This document shows positions 37,380 to 47,357 of a stretch of 64,000 nucleotides of DNA, piece by piece. The stretch is from Bacteroidota bacterium (GTDB lineage: Bacteria > Bacteroidota > Bacteroidia > Bacteroidales > JAGONC01). The stretch's first letter is position 1. The number at the start of each line of letters is the position of its first letter. Location: positions 1 to 64,000 of the forward strand of contig JAKLFC010000003.1 of the NCBI GenBank assembly GCA_022711405.1, written 5' to 3'. The notes under the pieces were generated by a model. It was not told where the DNA came from. It did no database searches and saw only the letters and a list, made by a program, of their open reading frames with translations. Position numbers and translations under genes: made by a program.

Positions 37380-38117
37380 ATGAAAAAAGTAACATTCTTA
37401 ACACTTGGCCTGTTCATGGGAAGCTGCTTCCTATACGGACAGGGACTTGATGAGGTATTGCAGCAGTATTTCAAGACCATCGGACAGGAGAAACTGGTCA
37501 CAATCCAGACCATGACCATGAAAGGCAAATCGGTGCAGATGGGTATGGAAACACCTTTTACGACAATCATCAAGCGGCCTGGCAACTTCCGCCTCGAGGT
37601 CGACATACAGGGACAGACGATGATCCAGGCATTTGACGGTGAGAAAGGATGGATGATCGCCCCATGGACAGGAACCACCGATGCCCAGGAGATCCCGGCT
37701 GATCAGACCAGATTCATGAAATGGCAGGCGGATATGGATGGCTTTTTATATAACTACAAGGAGAGAGGACTTACAACGGAACTGATCGGCAAAGAAGACC
37801 TGGAGGGAACACAAGTGTTCAAGATCCAGCAAACCAGTCAGGAAGGAGATATTTTTACCTATTACCTGGATGCGGAGAACTTTGTGATCCTGAAGTCGGA
37901 GATCATCACAAAAATGATGGGCAGCGAGATCAGGCAGGAAGGCTATAACAGCAACTTCAGGGAGGTTGAAGGGATGATATTCCCCTTCAGCATCGAGAAC
38001 AAGACACAGGGGCAAATAGCCAACCAGGTTGTGGTGGACACGATCCTATTCAACCAGGAGGTAAATGACTCAATTTTTATCATGCCCATCAAAAAGCTAC
38101 CCGAAACTCATGATTGA
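37380..38117 (+). CDS. LolA-like periplasmic protein
   Basis: 245 residues from the ATG at 37380, which opens a signal peptide (KKVTFLTLGLFMGSCFLYGQ); the upstream frame is noncoding. The pattern of alternating strands with MTMKGKSVQMGMETPFTTII, RPGNFRLEVDIQGQTMIQAFDGEKGW and VFKIQQTSQEGDIFTYYLDAENF matches the unclosed barrel of outer-membrane lipoprotein-sorting proteins such as LolA and related DUF4292-type proteins. It may carry a lipid or a lipoprotein acyl group. It overlaps nothing, but its end runs to within 22 bases of the start of the next gene. Confidence 0.7.
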   Translation: MKKVTFLTLGLFMGSCFLYGQGLDEVLQQYFKTIGQEKLVTIQTMTMKGKSVQMGMETPFTTIIKRPGNFRLEVDIQGQTMIQAFDGEKGWMIAPWTGTTDAQEIPADQTRFMKWQADMDGFLYNYKERGLTTELIGKEDLEGTQVFKIQQTSQEGDIFTYYLDAENFVILKSEIITKMMGSEIRQEGYNSNFREVEGMIFPFSIENKTQGQIANQVVVDTILFNQEVNDSIFIMPIKKLPETHD

Positions 38118-38139
38118 TGATTCTTTCAAAACGTTACAC

Positions 38140-41100
38140 ATGAGAAATAAGATTATTAAAGTCAGATTCTTTTTGCTTTTTGCTCTTTGCTCTTTACTCC
38201 TTTCTGATCCCGGCCGGACTCATGGACAGCCGGCGGTCACTGTCGACAGGAATACCTTTGGCGGTTTGGAAGCACGGCATATAGGACCCGCTGCCATGAG
38301 CGGGCGGATCTCCTGCCTGGATGCCGTGAACCGCGATTTCAGGATCATTTATGTCGGTTCCGCCAGTGGTGGCATATGGAAAAGCATCAATGCCGGGACG
38401 ACCTTCAAGCCTGTCTTTGATGAATATTGCCAATCGATAGGTGCCATCACCATTGACCAGCAACGGCCTGATACCGTGTGGGCCGGCACCGGTGAGACCT
38501 GGGTCAGGAACAGCGTTTCGGTGGGTGACGGCATATACCGGACCACGGATGGAGGTAAGAAATGGGAAAAGAAGGGCCTGGAGAATTCAGAGCGCATAGC
38601 AAGGATCATCATCCATCCAGCCAATCCCGACGTGATCTACGTGGCTGTCATGGGACACCTGTGGAACAGCAATCCTGACAGGGGTGTCTATAAGACAGCG
38701 GATGGCGGGACCACATGGGAGAAGATCCTGTTTGTGGACGACAATACCGGCTGCTCTGACCTTGCAATGGATCCGGATAATCCGGAAGTCCTGATTGCAG
38801 GGATGTGGGATTACCGGCGGGCGCCCTATTTTTTCCGGTCAGGCGGTCAGGGTAGCGGACTCTATCGGTCAGTCAACGGAGGGAAGGACTGGACGAAAAT
38901 AGAAAAGGATCTTCCCGGCGGGACACTGGGAAGGATCTCGCTGGCCTTTTCGCCGGCCAGCCACCGTATCCTCTGGGCACTCATCGAGGCTGAACGATCA
39001 GGCCTCTATCGTTCCGTGGATAAAGGGGAATCGTGGGAATTGCTCAACGATGATCCAGTCATGGGGGAACGGCCTTTTTATTTCTCACTGATCATTCCCG
39101 ATCCAGCTGACTCTAACCGGATCTATAAACCCGGTTTTGGGCTGACCGTCAGCAATGATGGCGGGAAACGTTTCAGTTCGCCGATGATACAGGGCGGGAA
39201 TGTCCATGGCGATTTTCACCCCATGTGGATCAACCCGGAAGATCCTAATTTCGTTTACATGGGAACAGACGGCGGATTATATATTTCACAGGATAAGGCA
39301 AATACCTGGCGCTTTGTCAGGAACCTGCCATTGTCACAGTTTTACCATGTTACGGTGGATCAGAGGATCCCCTATAACATTTATGGCGGATTACAGGACA
39401 ATGGTTCCTGGATAGGACCCTCACAAAGTCCGGGCGGCATAACCAACAGCGATTGGACCAACATTGGTTTCGGGGACGGATTCAATGTCCTTGTGGATCC
39501 CACTGATGATCAGATCCTTTACTGGCAGTACCAGGGAGGGAACATTAAACGGTTCTACCGCGATACACGTGAAGTAAAAGATATCAAGCCCTACCCCTCA
39601 GAGGGATCCGAGGACCTCCGTTACAACTGGAACACCCCTCTGGTCATCGGTCCCTCATCCCATGCCCTTTACGTCGGTTCCCAGTATCTTTACCGTTCTG
39701 CAGACCAGGGCGATTCGTGGGAACGGATCTCACCCGATCTGACTACCAATGATCCGGATAAATTGCAGCAGGAAAGAACAGGAGGTCTTACCATCGATAA
39801 TTCCTCCGCGGAAAACCACTGCACGATCTACACCATCAGCGAATCGCCGCTTGACAAGGATCTGATCTGGGTAGGTACCGACGATGGCAACGTTCAGGTC
39901 ACACAAAATGGCGGAACCTCCTGGGAAAATGTGAGTGGCAATATCGATGGTCTACCGGCAGGCACATGGTGCTCAAGTATTGTAGCGGGGCATTTTGACA
40001 AAAATGTGATCTATGCTACCTTTGACGGACACCGGACTGGCGACATGCATCCGTATGTTTTCCGGTCGACTGACCGGGGGAAATCGTGGCAGTCTATCGC
40101 AGATGGGAATCTGACCGGCCACTGTCATGTGATCCGTGAGGATCCCGTGGACGCTGATCTCCTTTTCCTGGGGACTGAATGTGGTCTCTTTATCTCCATT
40201 GACAGGGGAGTAACATGGACGCGTTTCACGGGAAATATGCCGCCGGTTCCTGTCATGGATATGGTCATACATCCCACGCAAAACGACCTGGTTATAGCCA
40301 CTCACGGCAGGGGGATCATTATCCTGGATGATCTGACTCCCATCCGTAACCTTGATCCACAGGTTCTTCAGACGGATGTGGCATTTCTCGACTCAAGACC
40401 CTATGTGACCAGGGAACTGGGTTCTGAGCAGTCGTGGACGGGTGACGATGAATTTACGGGACCAAATCCTCCTGAAGCTGCCATGATCACCTACTACCTC
40501 CAGAAACGGCATGTGTTCGGCGAAATGTACCTGGAGGTCTACAATCAGCAGGGGGAAAAGATCAAAACATTACCCGGAACCAAGCGCAAAGGGATTAACC
40601 GTGTGGCCATGGACCTGCGCATGCCTCCTCCGCGGGTGCCCTCTTCTGTTCAGTTGCTCGGCCAGGCTTTTGCCGGGCCACTGTATCCTCCGGGCGATTA
40701 TAAAGTGGTGATGGTAAAAGGTGATAAGACCTACGAGGGCAAGTTCACGATCCTGTATGATCCGGATTCCCGCCATACACCGGCCGACAGGGAAATCCGG
40801 CAGGAAACCATCATGAAGGCGTATCAGCTTCTGGAAGAGATGGCCTTTATCGACCGCAGGATGCTCAGCCTCCGCGACCAGGCTCTGCAAAAGTCATCTT
40901 CGCTTGCAAAAAACACATCATTGAAAAAAGAGCTGACAGCCTTTGCGCAAAAACTGGATGACCTTCGCACAGGATTTCTTGCCACACGGCAGGGCAGTAT
41001 TACCGGGGAAAGACGCCTCAGGGAGAAAGTTTCAGATATCTATGGCGATGCCATGGCTTACCAGGGGCGTCCCACCGAATCGCAGATCACCAGGCTTGAA

Positions 41101-41247
41101 AGCCTCTCGCTGGAGATCAATGACTTCGATCAGCGCCTGGATCAGATCACAGGGAACGAACTGGTGAACCTGAACAAGCTGCTAACGAAAAAACAGCTTG
41201 GAGACATAAAACCCCTCACCCTGGAAGAGTTTCAAAAGGAAAAATAA
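38140..41247 (+). CDS. Sortilin/VPS10-like BNR propeller protein, secreted
   Basis: 1035 residues from the ATG at 38140, chosen because it begins a signal peptide (KVRFFLLFALCSLLLSDPGR). Two seven-bladed propellers follow, with Asp-box and BNR-like repeats (IYVGSASGGIWKSINAGTTF, YRTTDGGKKWEKKGL, YKTADGGTTWEKILF, YRSVNGGKDWTKIEKDL, YRSVDKGESWELLNDDP, FRSTDRGKSWQSI). The last 250 residues form an Ig-like and helical tail. Annotated relatives are called glycosyl hydrolases or xyloglucanases, but no catalytic Asp pair is evident, so function is uncertain. The hydrophobic core of the signal peptide is encoded by a simple repeat. The stop TAA overlaps the ATG of the next gene by one base. Confidence 0.75.
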   Translation: MRNKIIKVRFFLLFALCSLLLSDPGRTHGQPAVTVDRNTFGGLEARHIGPAAMSGRISCLDAVNRDFRIIYVGSASGGIWKSINAGTTFKPVFDEYCQSIGAITIDQQRPDTVWAGTGETWVRNSVSVGDGIYRTTDGGKKWEKKGLENSERIARIIIHPANPDVIYVAVMGHLWNSNPDRGVYKTADGGTTWEKILFVDDNTGCSDLAMDPDNPEVLIAGMWDYRRAPYFFRSGGQGSGLYRSVNGGKDWTKIEKDLPGGTLGRISLAFSPASHRILWALIEAERSGLYRSVDKGESWELLNDDPVMGERPFYFSLIIPDPADSNRIYKPGFGLTVSNDGGKRFSSPMIQGGNVHGDFHPMWINPEDPNFVYMGTDGGLYISQDKANTWRFVRNLPLSQFYHVTVDQRIPYNIYGGLQDNGSWIGPSQSPGGITNSDWTNIGFGDGFNVLVDPTDDQILYWQYQGGNIKRFYRDTREVKDIKPYPSEGSEDLRYNWNTPLVIGPSSHALYVGSQYLYRSADQGDSWERISPDLTTNDPDKLQQERTGGLTIDNSSAENHCTIYTISESPLDKDLIWVGTDDGNVQVTQNGGTSWENVSGNIDGLPAGTWCSSIVAGHFDKNVIYATFDGHRTGDMHPYVFRSTDRGKSWQSIADGNLTGHCHVIREDPVDADLLFLGTECGLFISIDRGVTWTRFTGNMPPVPVMDMVIHPTQNDLVIATHGRGIIILDDLTPIRNLDPQVLQTDVAFLDSRPYVTRELGSEQSWTGDDEFTGPNPPEAAMITYYLQKRHVFGEMYLEVYNQQGEKIKTLPGTKRKGINRVAMDLRMPPPRVPSSVQLLGQAFAGPLYPPGDYKVVMVKGDKTYEGKFTILYDPDSRHTPADREIRQETIMKAYQLLEEMAFIDRRMLSLRDQALQKSSSLAKNTSLKKELTAFAQKLDDLRTGFLATRQGSITGERRLREKVSDIYGDAMAYQGRPTESQITRLESLSLEINDFDQRLDQITGNELVNLNKLLTKKQLGDIKPLTLEEFQKEK

Positions 41248-43616
41248 TGGATCTTTCTTCGCTTTCACCCGTTGAAGCCCGCTTTTTCCGCTCTTCGGAA
41301 ATGCAGGAATCCTCCACACGGATACCTTATATCATTGTGGACAGTTTCCCCACACTGGGTATGCTGACGGCACTCCGGTTTCTGGAATGGGTATCCCTGA
41401 ATCCCGAAGGCGTGATCAGCCTTCCCACAGGTAAAACCCCGGAATACTTCATCTCCTGGACAGAATTCTTTCTTAACCACTGGAACGATCCTAAAATAAG
41501 AATGGTCAGGGAGAACTATGGCCTTGCTGTCCCAAAGAGACCAGACCTGAGCAGACTTCATTTTGTTCAGATCGATGAATTCTATCCCATTGCCCCCAGT
41601 CAGCACAACAGTTTCTATTATTATGTCAACAAATTTTATATTGAAAAATTCAATCTTGATCGCCAAAGGGCCTTACTGATCAATGCGGACCAGATCCCCC
41701 TTGCTTCGGGTATGCATTACAGTCAGGTGTTCCCGGGGAACATGATCGACAACACCCTCCGCTACAGGGAGTGCTCCACCCGGGCGGAGCAGATCCAACG
41801 GGACTCCATTTTCATGATCGATGACTGGTGTACGCTCTATGAGAAAAAGATCCGCGAACTGGGCGGGATCGGATTTTTTCTTGGGGGAATTGGGCCCGAC
41901 GGGCATATCGCTTTTAATATCAGGGGATCCGATCATCATTCCACCACCAGGTTGACGGCTACCAACTTTGAAACGCAGGCAGTGGCTGCCGGTGACCTGG
42001 GCGGGATAGAAATCTCGAGGCACCGGATGGTGATCACCATCGGGCTGGAAACGATCACGTACAATCCGGATGCGACCGCCATCATCTTTGCGGCCGGGGA
42101 ATCCAAGGCCGGCATCATTAAGGCATCCCTGGAAAGCGAGCCCACCAACGTATATCCGGCCACGGTACTGCAAAAACTGAAAGGAAGCCGGTTCTTTCTT
42201 ACCCAGGGTGCTGCCTCGCGATTGTCTGACAGTGTCAGATGGTATTATGAGAAAGGAACCTGGAGACAGGAAAAGACCGAACGTGCGGTAATCGATGTAT
42301 GCAAGAGAATTGGCAAATACGGCCATCACCTGCTGATGGAGGATCTTCAGGCCGATACGGCCTGCAGCCGGATCCCTCATCTGAGCCTGAAAACGGTGGC
42401 CTCAGTGGAAGCCTCCATTACAGGAAAATTATTAAAAGGGGTGGAACAGGAGCTGGATCAGACATTTCTTCATACCGGACCCCATCATGATGATATCATG
42501 CTGGGGCTGCTCCCGCACATCGCACACCAGCTGAGGTCGGCAACGAATACTTTTCATTTTGCGATCCTGACGTCCGGATTCACTGCCATCACCAATTCAT
42601 TTATCCGGGAAGTGCTGGAGGATACGCTGATGTTTCTGGAAAAAGGATTGATCCAGATGATCCATTATCCGGACTTCTTTATCAGGGGATATCTGTACAA
42701 ATGGGATAAGGATGTCTATCACTTCCTGGATAACGTTGCCTTCATGGATGCTCTGGAGAAACGCCGGGGAATGGCACACAGGGTGGTCAGGGCAATCGTT
42801 CAGATCTATGGTGTAACAGATACCGGTGCGTTGTCACAGCAGATCCGGTCCATTCTCGTCGACCTTCAGTCAAGTTACGATGGAGAAAAGAATCCTCCTG
42901 AGATCCAGACGTTAAAGGGCATGGTCAGGGAGTTTGAAGAGGAGCTGGTGTGGGCTCATTTCGGAGTGCAGGTGAAAAACATACACCATCTCCGCCTGGG
43001 ATTCTATACAGGTGATATTTTCACTGAAATGCCTGACAAGGCAAGGGACGTCAAACCACTTTTAGATCTAATCCTTGGCATTCAGCCAACGGTGATCAGC
43101 GTGGCGCTCGATCCGGAAGGCAGCGGGCCGGATACCCATTACAAGGTGCTTCAAACCCTGGCCGAAGCCCTCAGGGAATGGGACACCATGGCAGATCTCA
43201 GGCATTTACGCATCTGGGGCTACCGCAACGTGTGGTACCGTTTTCATCCTGCCGAAGCGGATGTGATCGTGCCAGTCTCGCTGAATTCCCTGGCCATGAC
43301 ACGGGAAGCGTTCCGGGATTGTTATGTCAGCCAGGTCAGGGCTTCTTTCCCAAGCTATGAATACGACGGGCCTTTTTCCGAGCTGGCACAGAAGATCTGG
43401 GTGGAGCAGCTGAAGGAAATACAACTTCTGCTGGGGAAGAACTTCTTTTACGAAAATTCCCATCCCAGGATCCGTGCAGCTCATGGCCTGATCTATTTCA
43501 GGGAGATGAACCTGCAGGAATTCCTCAGGCAGGCGAGGGAACTTGAGGATGCAATGGAAATGAGAGGAGAGAGGAGAAAGGAGAGAGGAGAGAGAAGAAA
43601 GAAAAGGAAACAATAA
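41247..43616 (+). CDS. NagB-type isomerase fused to an LmbE/PIG-L-like domain
   Basis: 789 residues. Residues about 30-345 are the sugar-phosphate isomerase domain of glucosamine-6-phosphate deaminases: GVISLPTGKTPEYFISW, LHFVQIDEFYPIAPSQHNSF and FFLGGIGPDGHIAFNIRGSD with the His of the proton shuttle. The Glu of the classical NEPxS motif is replaced here by IRGS, as in Bacteroides relatives. From about residue 405 an LmbE/PIG-L-like N-acetyl-sugar deacetylase domain follows: FLHTGPHHDDIMLGLLPHI (metal-binding HxDD) and FHFAILTSGFTAITNSF. The fusion fits conversion of an N-acetyl-amino-sugar phosphate by deacetylation and deamination. The last 15 residues (GERRKERGERRKKRKQ) come from a microsatellite, so they are probably not functional. 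The ATG overlaps the stop of the BNR gene. Confidence 0.8.
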   Translation: MDLSSLSPVEARFFRSSEMQESSTRIPYIIVDSFPTLGMLTALRFLEWVSLNPEGVISLPTGKTPEYFISWTEFFLNHWNDPKIRMVRENYGLAVPKRPDLSRLHFVQIDEFYPIAPSQHNSFYYYVNKFYIEKFNLDRQRALLINADQIPLASGMHYSQVFPGNMIDNTLRYRECSTRAEQIQRDSIFMIDDWCTLYEKKIRELGGIGFFLGGIGPDGHIAFNIRGSDHHSTTRLTATNFETQAVAAGDLGGIEISRHRMVITIGLETITYNPDATAIIFAAGESKAGIIKASLESEPTNVYPATVLQKLKGSRFFLTQGAASRLSDSVRWYYEKGTWRQEKTERAVIDVCKRIGKYGHHLLMEDLQADTACSRIPHLSLKTVASVEASITGKLLKGVEQELDQTFLHTGPHHDDIMLGLLPHIAHQLRSATNTFHFAILTSGFTAITNSFIREVLEDTLMFLEKGLIQMIHYPDFFIRGYLYKWDKDVYHFLDNVAFMDALEKRRGMAHRVVRAIVQIYGVTDTGALSQQIRSILVDLQSSYDGEKNPPEIQTLKGMVREFEEELVWAHFGVQVKNIHHLRLGFYTGDIFTEMPDKARDVKPLLDLILGIQPTVISVALDPEGSGPDTHYKVLQTLAEALREWDTMADLRHLRIWGYRNVWYRFHPAEADVIVPVSLNSLAMTREAFRDCYVSQVRASFPSYEYDGPFSELAQKIWVEQLKEIQLLLGKNFFYENSHPRIRAAHGLIYFREMNLQEFLRQARELEDAMEMRGERRKERGERRKKRKQ
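43561..43602 (+). repeat. Purine-rich microsatellite inside the NagB-LmbE gene end
   Basis: Repeats of GAGAGGAGA and GGAGAAAG extend the coding frame by about 15 residues (Arg, Glu, Lys and Gly only). The same units form the array 51775-51846 and are noncoding there. Confidence 0.85.
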
Positions 43617-43626
43617 TTTTACGGTT

Positions 43627-44016
43627 ATGGAAATATATTTTAATGGGGGCAAACAGGTTTTTGCGGATGTAAACGGATTTACGGTGAAAACAGATCAGTC
43701 GCCCCGGTCGGGCGGAGAGGGACTTTACCCCGAGCCCTTTACGTTGTTTCTGGCATCACTGGGAACCTGTGCGGGAATCTATGTGAAAGGATTCTGCGAT
43801 CAGAGGGGCATTGACACCACACATATCCGTTTGAGGCAGGAACCTGTATATGATCCGGTCAAACGAATGATTGGCATTATTAAGCTAACGATCTTTGTCC
43901 CGCAGGATTTTCCGGAAAAATATGAACATGCCGTCATTCAGGCTGCCAGCCTCTGTGCAGTGAAAAGGCACCTGAGTGAGGAGGTGAATATGGAGGTGAG
44001 GATTGAACGGGAGTGA
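43627..44016 (+). CDS. OsmC-family peroxidase-like protein
   Basis: 129 residues. The OsmC/Ohr fold: SPRSGGEGLYPEPFTLFLASLGTCAGIYVKGFCDQRG holds the first conserved Cys (after LASLGTC) and QAASLCAVKRHLSEEVN the second, the pair needed for thiol-dependent peroxide reduction; an Asp/Glu-rich region follows. The family also includes proteins of unknown role in sulfur metabolism. It begins 11 bases after the NagB fusion and is probably co-transcribed with it. Cytoplasmic. Confidence 0.85.
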   Translation: MEIYFNGGKQVFADVNGFTVKTDQSPRSGGEGLYPEPFTLFLASLGTCAGIYVKGFCDQRGIDTTHIRLRQEPVYDPVKRMIGIIKLTIFVPQDFPEKYEHAVIQAASLCAVKRHLSEEVNMEVRIERE

Positions 44017-44035
44017 GTTAGCTACAATCCAGTGA

Positions 44036-44071
44036 CTGATATCAGATATCAGATATCAGATATCAGATATC
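44036..44071. repeat. GATATCA tandem array
   Basis: About four copies of GATATCA, itself self-complementary, between the OsmC and DPP IV gene ends. Both genes converge here, so a bidirectional hairpin in this array could terminate either transcript. Related to 35204-35276. Confidence 0.8.
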
Positions 44072-46344
44072 TATTTCTTCCCCCCCGGCTCGGTATGCTC
44101 CAGGAGATAATCCAGCAACAGGGTATAAAGATGCCGTGAGGTATTCTCTCCTTCATAGATCCCGTGGGTCCGGTTGGGGTAGGGCATGACCTGAAACTGT
44201 TTATTGTTCTTGACCAGCTCATTGATCAGTTGTTCGGTGTTCTGATAATGGACATTATCGTCGCCCGTACCATGAACGATGAGCAGGTTCCCTTCAAGGT
44301 TCTTTGCGTAGGTCAGCAGTGATCCTTCCACAAAACCGTCAAGGTCTTCCGGGATGAGGCCCATATATCGTTCCTGGTAGATGTTGTCGTAGAGCAACTG
44401 GTTGGCTACCGGAGCCACGGCCATTCCTGTCTGATAGGTTTCAGGGTAGCGAAACATCAGGTTGAGGGTCATGGAGCCGCCACCACTCCATCCCCAGACA
44501 GCGATCCTTTTCGGATCAACGAACTTCCATTTGGCGATCTCCTGTGTGGCAAGGGCCTGGTCGCGGGCATTGATGACGCCAATCTTCTGGTAGATGGATT
44601 TCCTCCATTCCCGGCCCTTCGGGCAGGGTGTGCCCCTGTTGTCCATGGTCATCACAATGTATCCCTTCTGGGTCAGGAGCATATTCCACAGGATATCGTA
44701 ATCCCACGAATCTGTCGCAGTCTGACCCCATGGCTCCCCGTAAACGTTGAACAGGACTGGATATTTGTACTTTGGATTAAAACCTGGTGGTTTCATCATA
44801 TACCCGTCCATTTCGATACCCTCCGAAGTCTTTACTTTGAAGAATTCTATGGGTTGATGGTTCAGGCCAGCTATTTTTTCTTTATAACGTTGATTATCAG
44901 CAATAACCCGAAGCACTTTATGGTCAGGAAGGGATATCATGTTCGTGACAGGAGGAGTATTTGTATTAGAGAACGTATGGTAGGCAAAGCGGATGTTGGG
45001 TGAAATATTGTAATTATTGGTTCCTGCAAGGCTTTCGGACGTCAGTTGTTCGGGTTTCCTTTTACCGTCGAGGGGAGCACGGAACAGATAGCGCTGCGTG
45101 GCATTTGCGGGGGATGCAATGAAATACAGGTATTCCTCCTCCGGATCGATTCCTTTGATGGAAATGACGTCAAAATCGCCACTGGTGATCAGTGACTTTC
45201 TGCCGTTCTTTGTCTCAATGCGATAGGCATGGCGCCAGCCGTCACTTTCGCTGATCCACAGAAACTCCTTACCGTCGCTGAGCCACCGCCAGTCGTCCAC
45301 CACATCAAGCCATGCCGCATCCTGATCTGTAAAGATATTTTCCGCATTTCCACCGGTGCTGTTGCACAGCCAGATCTTGTTCGTATTTTGCCTCCTGTTC
45401 AATTGCTGAACCAGGATCTGTCCTGAGTTTTTTGCCCACATCATCCTGGGCAGGTAATGTTGCTGGGGATCTCCGGGGATGTCAAGCCAGGTGGTGACTC
45501 CTCCTGCGGAGGGGATGACTCCCAGGCGGCATGTGGACGGTGGTTCACCTACCTTGGGGTATTGCACCGGGATGGTAAATGGATAAAGAGAATCCGTATT
45601 GTTGATCATGTAAAATGTCTTTATTCCGGATGCATCCAGCTGCCAGAAAGCGATACGCATACCGTCGGGGCTCCATGAAAATCCATCCCTGCAGTGAAAC
45701 TCTTCTTCATAAACCCAGTCAAATGTCCCGTTGATCAATGTTTCCGTGCCGTCAAAGGTCAGCTGGGTGATCCGATGAGTAGCCAGGTCTTCTGTATAGA
45801 TATTGTTTTTGGAGACATAGGCTACCTTTGTTCCGTCGGGAGAGAACTTGGCAAACATCAGTGAGGATTCAGGAAGACCTTTTCCAAGCTGGATCAGGTT
45901 CCCGCTGCCAACATCCAGCAGCCAGTAGTCGCCCCTGGAATTGGAACGCCAGACACGCCTGGTGTTGGTGAACAAAAGCAGTTTCGTGCGATCCTCTGAC
46001 CATGCCAGGTCGTCGAAGGATAACGGATTTTCCTTTCCTTCCGGAATGAATTTTTCAGCGTCCACCAGGATGCTTTTATCTCCGGTCGCGCTTTCATAGC
46101 GAACGATGTTCCGTCCGGATTTCACAGTTTCCGACCTTTCAAACGTCGTATAGGCATTCCCTTCTTCAATCCAGCGGATGGGCATCACACGGTCCATCAT
46201 GAAATCCGGTGAGTTGAAGATGCGGTCGATGGAAAGGAGCGAAGGATCTTCCTGATTCTCCTGAGCTGGAGCTGGTACGGCATGCATCAGCAGAAAACTG
46301 ATGCAGAAAGCCAGGGCAAAGAGCCGTTTAGTAGAGATTTTCAT
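44071..46344 (-). CDS. Dipeptidyl-peptidase IV, S9 family
   Basis: 757 residues from the ATG at 46344 (signal KRLFALAFCISFLLMHAVPA). An eight-bladed propeller domain (residues about 40-480) includes the double-Glu DWVYEEEFHCRDGFSWSP, which fixes the substrate N-terminus in DPP IV. The catalytic domain has the nucleophile elbow WGWSGGGSMTLNL (GWSGG), the Asp of HGTGDDNVHYQNTE and the His of PNRTHGIYEG. It removes X-Pro dipeptides from peptide N-termini in the periplasm, in line with the prolyl-peptidase theme later in the window. A 7TM-LuxR regulator gene is immediately upstream on the same strand. Confidence 0.93.
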   Translation of the reverse strand: MKISTKRLFALAFCISFLLMHAVPAPAQENQEDPSLLSIDRIFNSPDFMMDRVMPIRWIEEGNAYTTFERSETVKSGRNIVRYESATGDKSILVDAEKFIPEGKENPLSFDDLAWSEDRTKLLLFTNTRRVWRSNSRGDYWLLDVGSGNLIQLGKGLPESSLMFAKFSPDGTKVAYVSKNNIYTEDLATHRITQLTFDGTETLINGTFDWVYEEEFHCRDGFSWSPDGMRIAFWQLDASGIKTFYMINNTDSLYPFTIPVQYPKVGEPPSTCRLGVIPSAGGVTTWLDIPGDPQQHYLPRMMWAKNSGQILVQQLNRRQNTNKIWLCNSTGGNAENIFTDQDAAWLDVVDDWRWLSDGKEFLWISESDGWRHAYRIETKNGRKSLITSGDFDVISIKGIDPEEEYLYFIASPANATQRYLFRAPLDGKRKPEQLTSESLAGTNNYNISPNIRFAYHTFSNTNTPPVTNMISLPDHKVLRVIADNQRYKEKIAGLNHQPIEFFKVKTSEGIEMDGYMMKPPGFNPKYKYPVLFNVYGEPWGQTATDSWDYDILWNMLLTQKGYIVMTMDNRGTPCPKGREWRKSIYQKIGVINARDQALATQEIAKWKFVDPKRIAVWGWSGGGSMTLNLMFRYPETYQTGMAVAPVANQLLYDNIYQERYMGLIPEDLDGFVEGSLLTYAKNLEGNLLIVHGTGDDNVHYQNTEQLINELVKNNKQFQVMPYPNRTHGIYEGENTSRHLYTLLLDYLLEHTEPGGKK

Positions 46345-46388
46345 AAATGAAAAGAATTTGGATTCATAATGGAAATAGATCTTCAAAA

Positions 46389-47357
46389 TTACACTTTTTT
46401 AAACCCTCTGATGATGTTGATGAGTTCCACCCTGTTCCTGACGCCAGTTTTTAGGAATATGTTGTGCGTATGATCTTTCACGGTCTGAAGCGTGATAAAG
46501 AGGCTGTCTGCAATTTCCTGGTTGGTCAATCCGTTCAGGATCAGCTCAATGATCTCCTTTTCGCGACGGGTGATCTCATTCTTCGTAAAGTAATCAGCAA
46601 GAGATGACATCTCCCACGATGACGAGGCATGATAGTGGCTAATATCTTGATATTTAGCTAGATAGAATAGAGGAGGAAGCGGGGCAATAAAGTAAAGCAA
46701 CAGGTAGGCGAGGGTAAGGTAAATGTTTCGGTCCGACAGCAGAAACAACACGAGTACAATGGCCTGCAAAGACAGAAACCAGAAAGCAAAATTTCCGATC
46801 CTCATGCTCCGGGGGCTATTCTTCAGTTGACGTGCACCCTTGAATAGTATGAATCCTCCGATAGCCATGATCACGGTTTGAAGAATGATCAGCGTGAACC
46901 GAATGATAGAGGGGAAAAGCGTATAGGATTCTGTCTCTTTCTGTGGGAGTTTCAGAAGAATAAGCCCATAGATCAGGAAAAACAGGAGATGGAAGAGAAA
47001 ATAGATCAGGGTAAATTTCCGTGAGATGGTTTTGCCTGTCATTTCCAGGCACATCTTGACGAAAAGGTAAAGCCCGATGATAAGAAAAGGGATGCCGATG
47101 AAGGGGATCACCTGCCCGACGGTGATGATCATTTTCGGAGCGGATTCCAGGCTTTGCAGGATACGCTGTGCAAGCAGCGAACCCAGTAATCCGTAAATCC
47201 CAAAAATGACCGTCAGAAACTGGTAATACAGGTAGCTCTGCAAAAAGGGCTGCCTGTATTTTCGATACAGACTGGAAGGAATCAGGATCGATGCTGCGCC
47301 TGCTCCGAGGAGTAAGATAATAAAAAGAATGCTTAATACGTCGATCAGGATGTCCAT
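46389..47357 (-). CDS. Seven-helix membrane LuxR-type regulator
   Basis: 322 residues. Seven hydrophobic helices fill residues 1-235 (for example SILFIILLLGAGAASILIPS and LIYFLFHLLFFLIYGLILL), followed by a LuxR/NarL HTH: TRREKEIIELILNGLTNQEI, ADSLFITLQTVKDHTHNIF. This membrane-anchored one-component design is common in Bacteroidota, but the signal is unknown. The HTH lies in the cytoplasm after the last helix. It is 44 bases upstream of the DPP IV gene, co-directional, and may regulate it. The start ATG at 47357 is the only good one. Confidence 0.82.
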   Translation of the reverse strand: MDILIDVLSILFIILLLGAGAASILIPSSLYRKYRQPFLQSYLYYQFLTVIFGIYGLLGSLLAQRILQSLESAPKMIITVGQVIPFIGIPFLIIGLYLFVKMCLEMTGKTISRKFTLIYFLFHLLFFLIYGLILLKLPQKETESYTLFPSIIRFTLIILQTVIMAIGGFILFKGARQLKNSPRSMRIGNFAFWFLSLQAIVLVLFLLSDRNIYLTLAYLLLYFIAPLPPLFYLAKYQDISHYHASSSWEMSSLADYFTKNEITRREKEIIELILNGLTNQEIADSLFITLQTVKDHTHNIFLKTGVRNRVELINIIRGFKKV

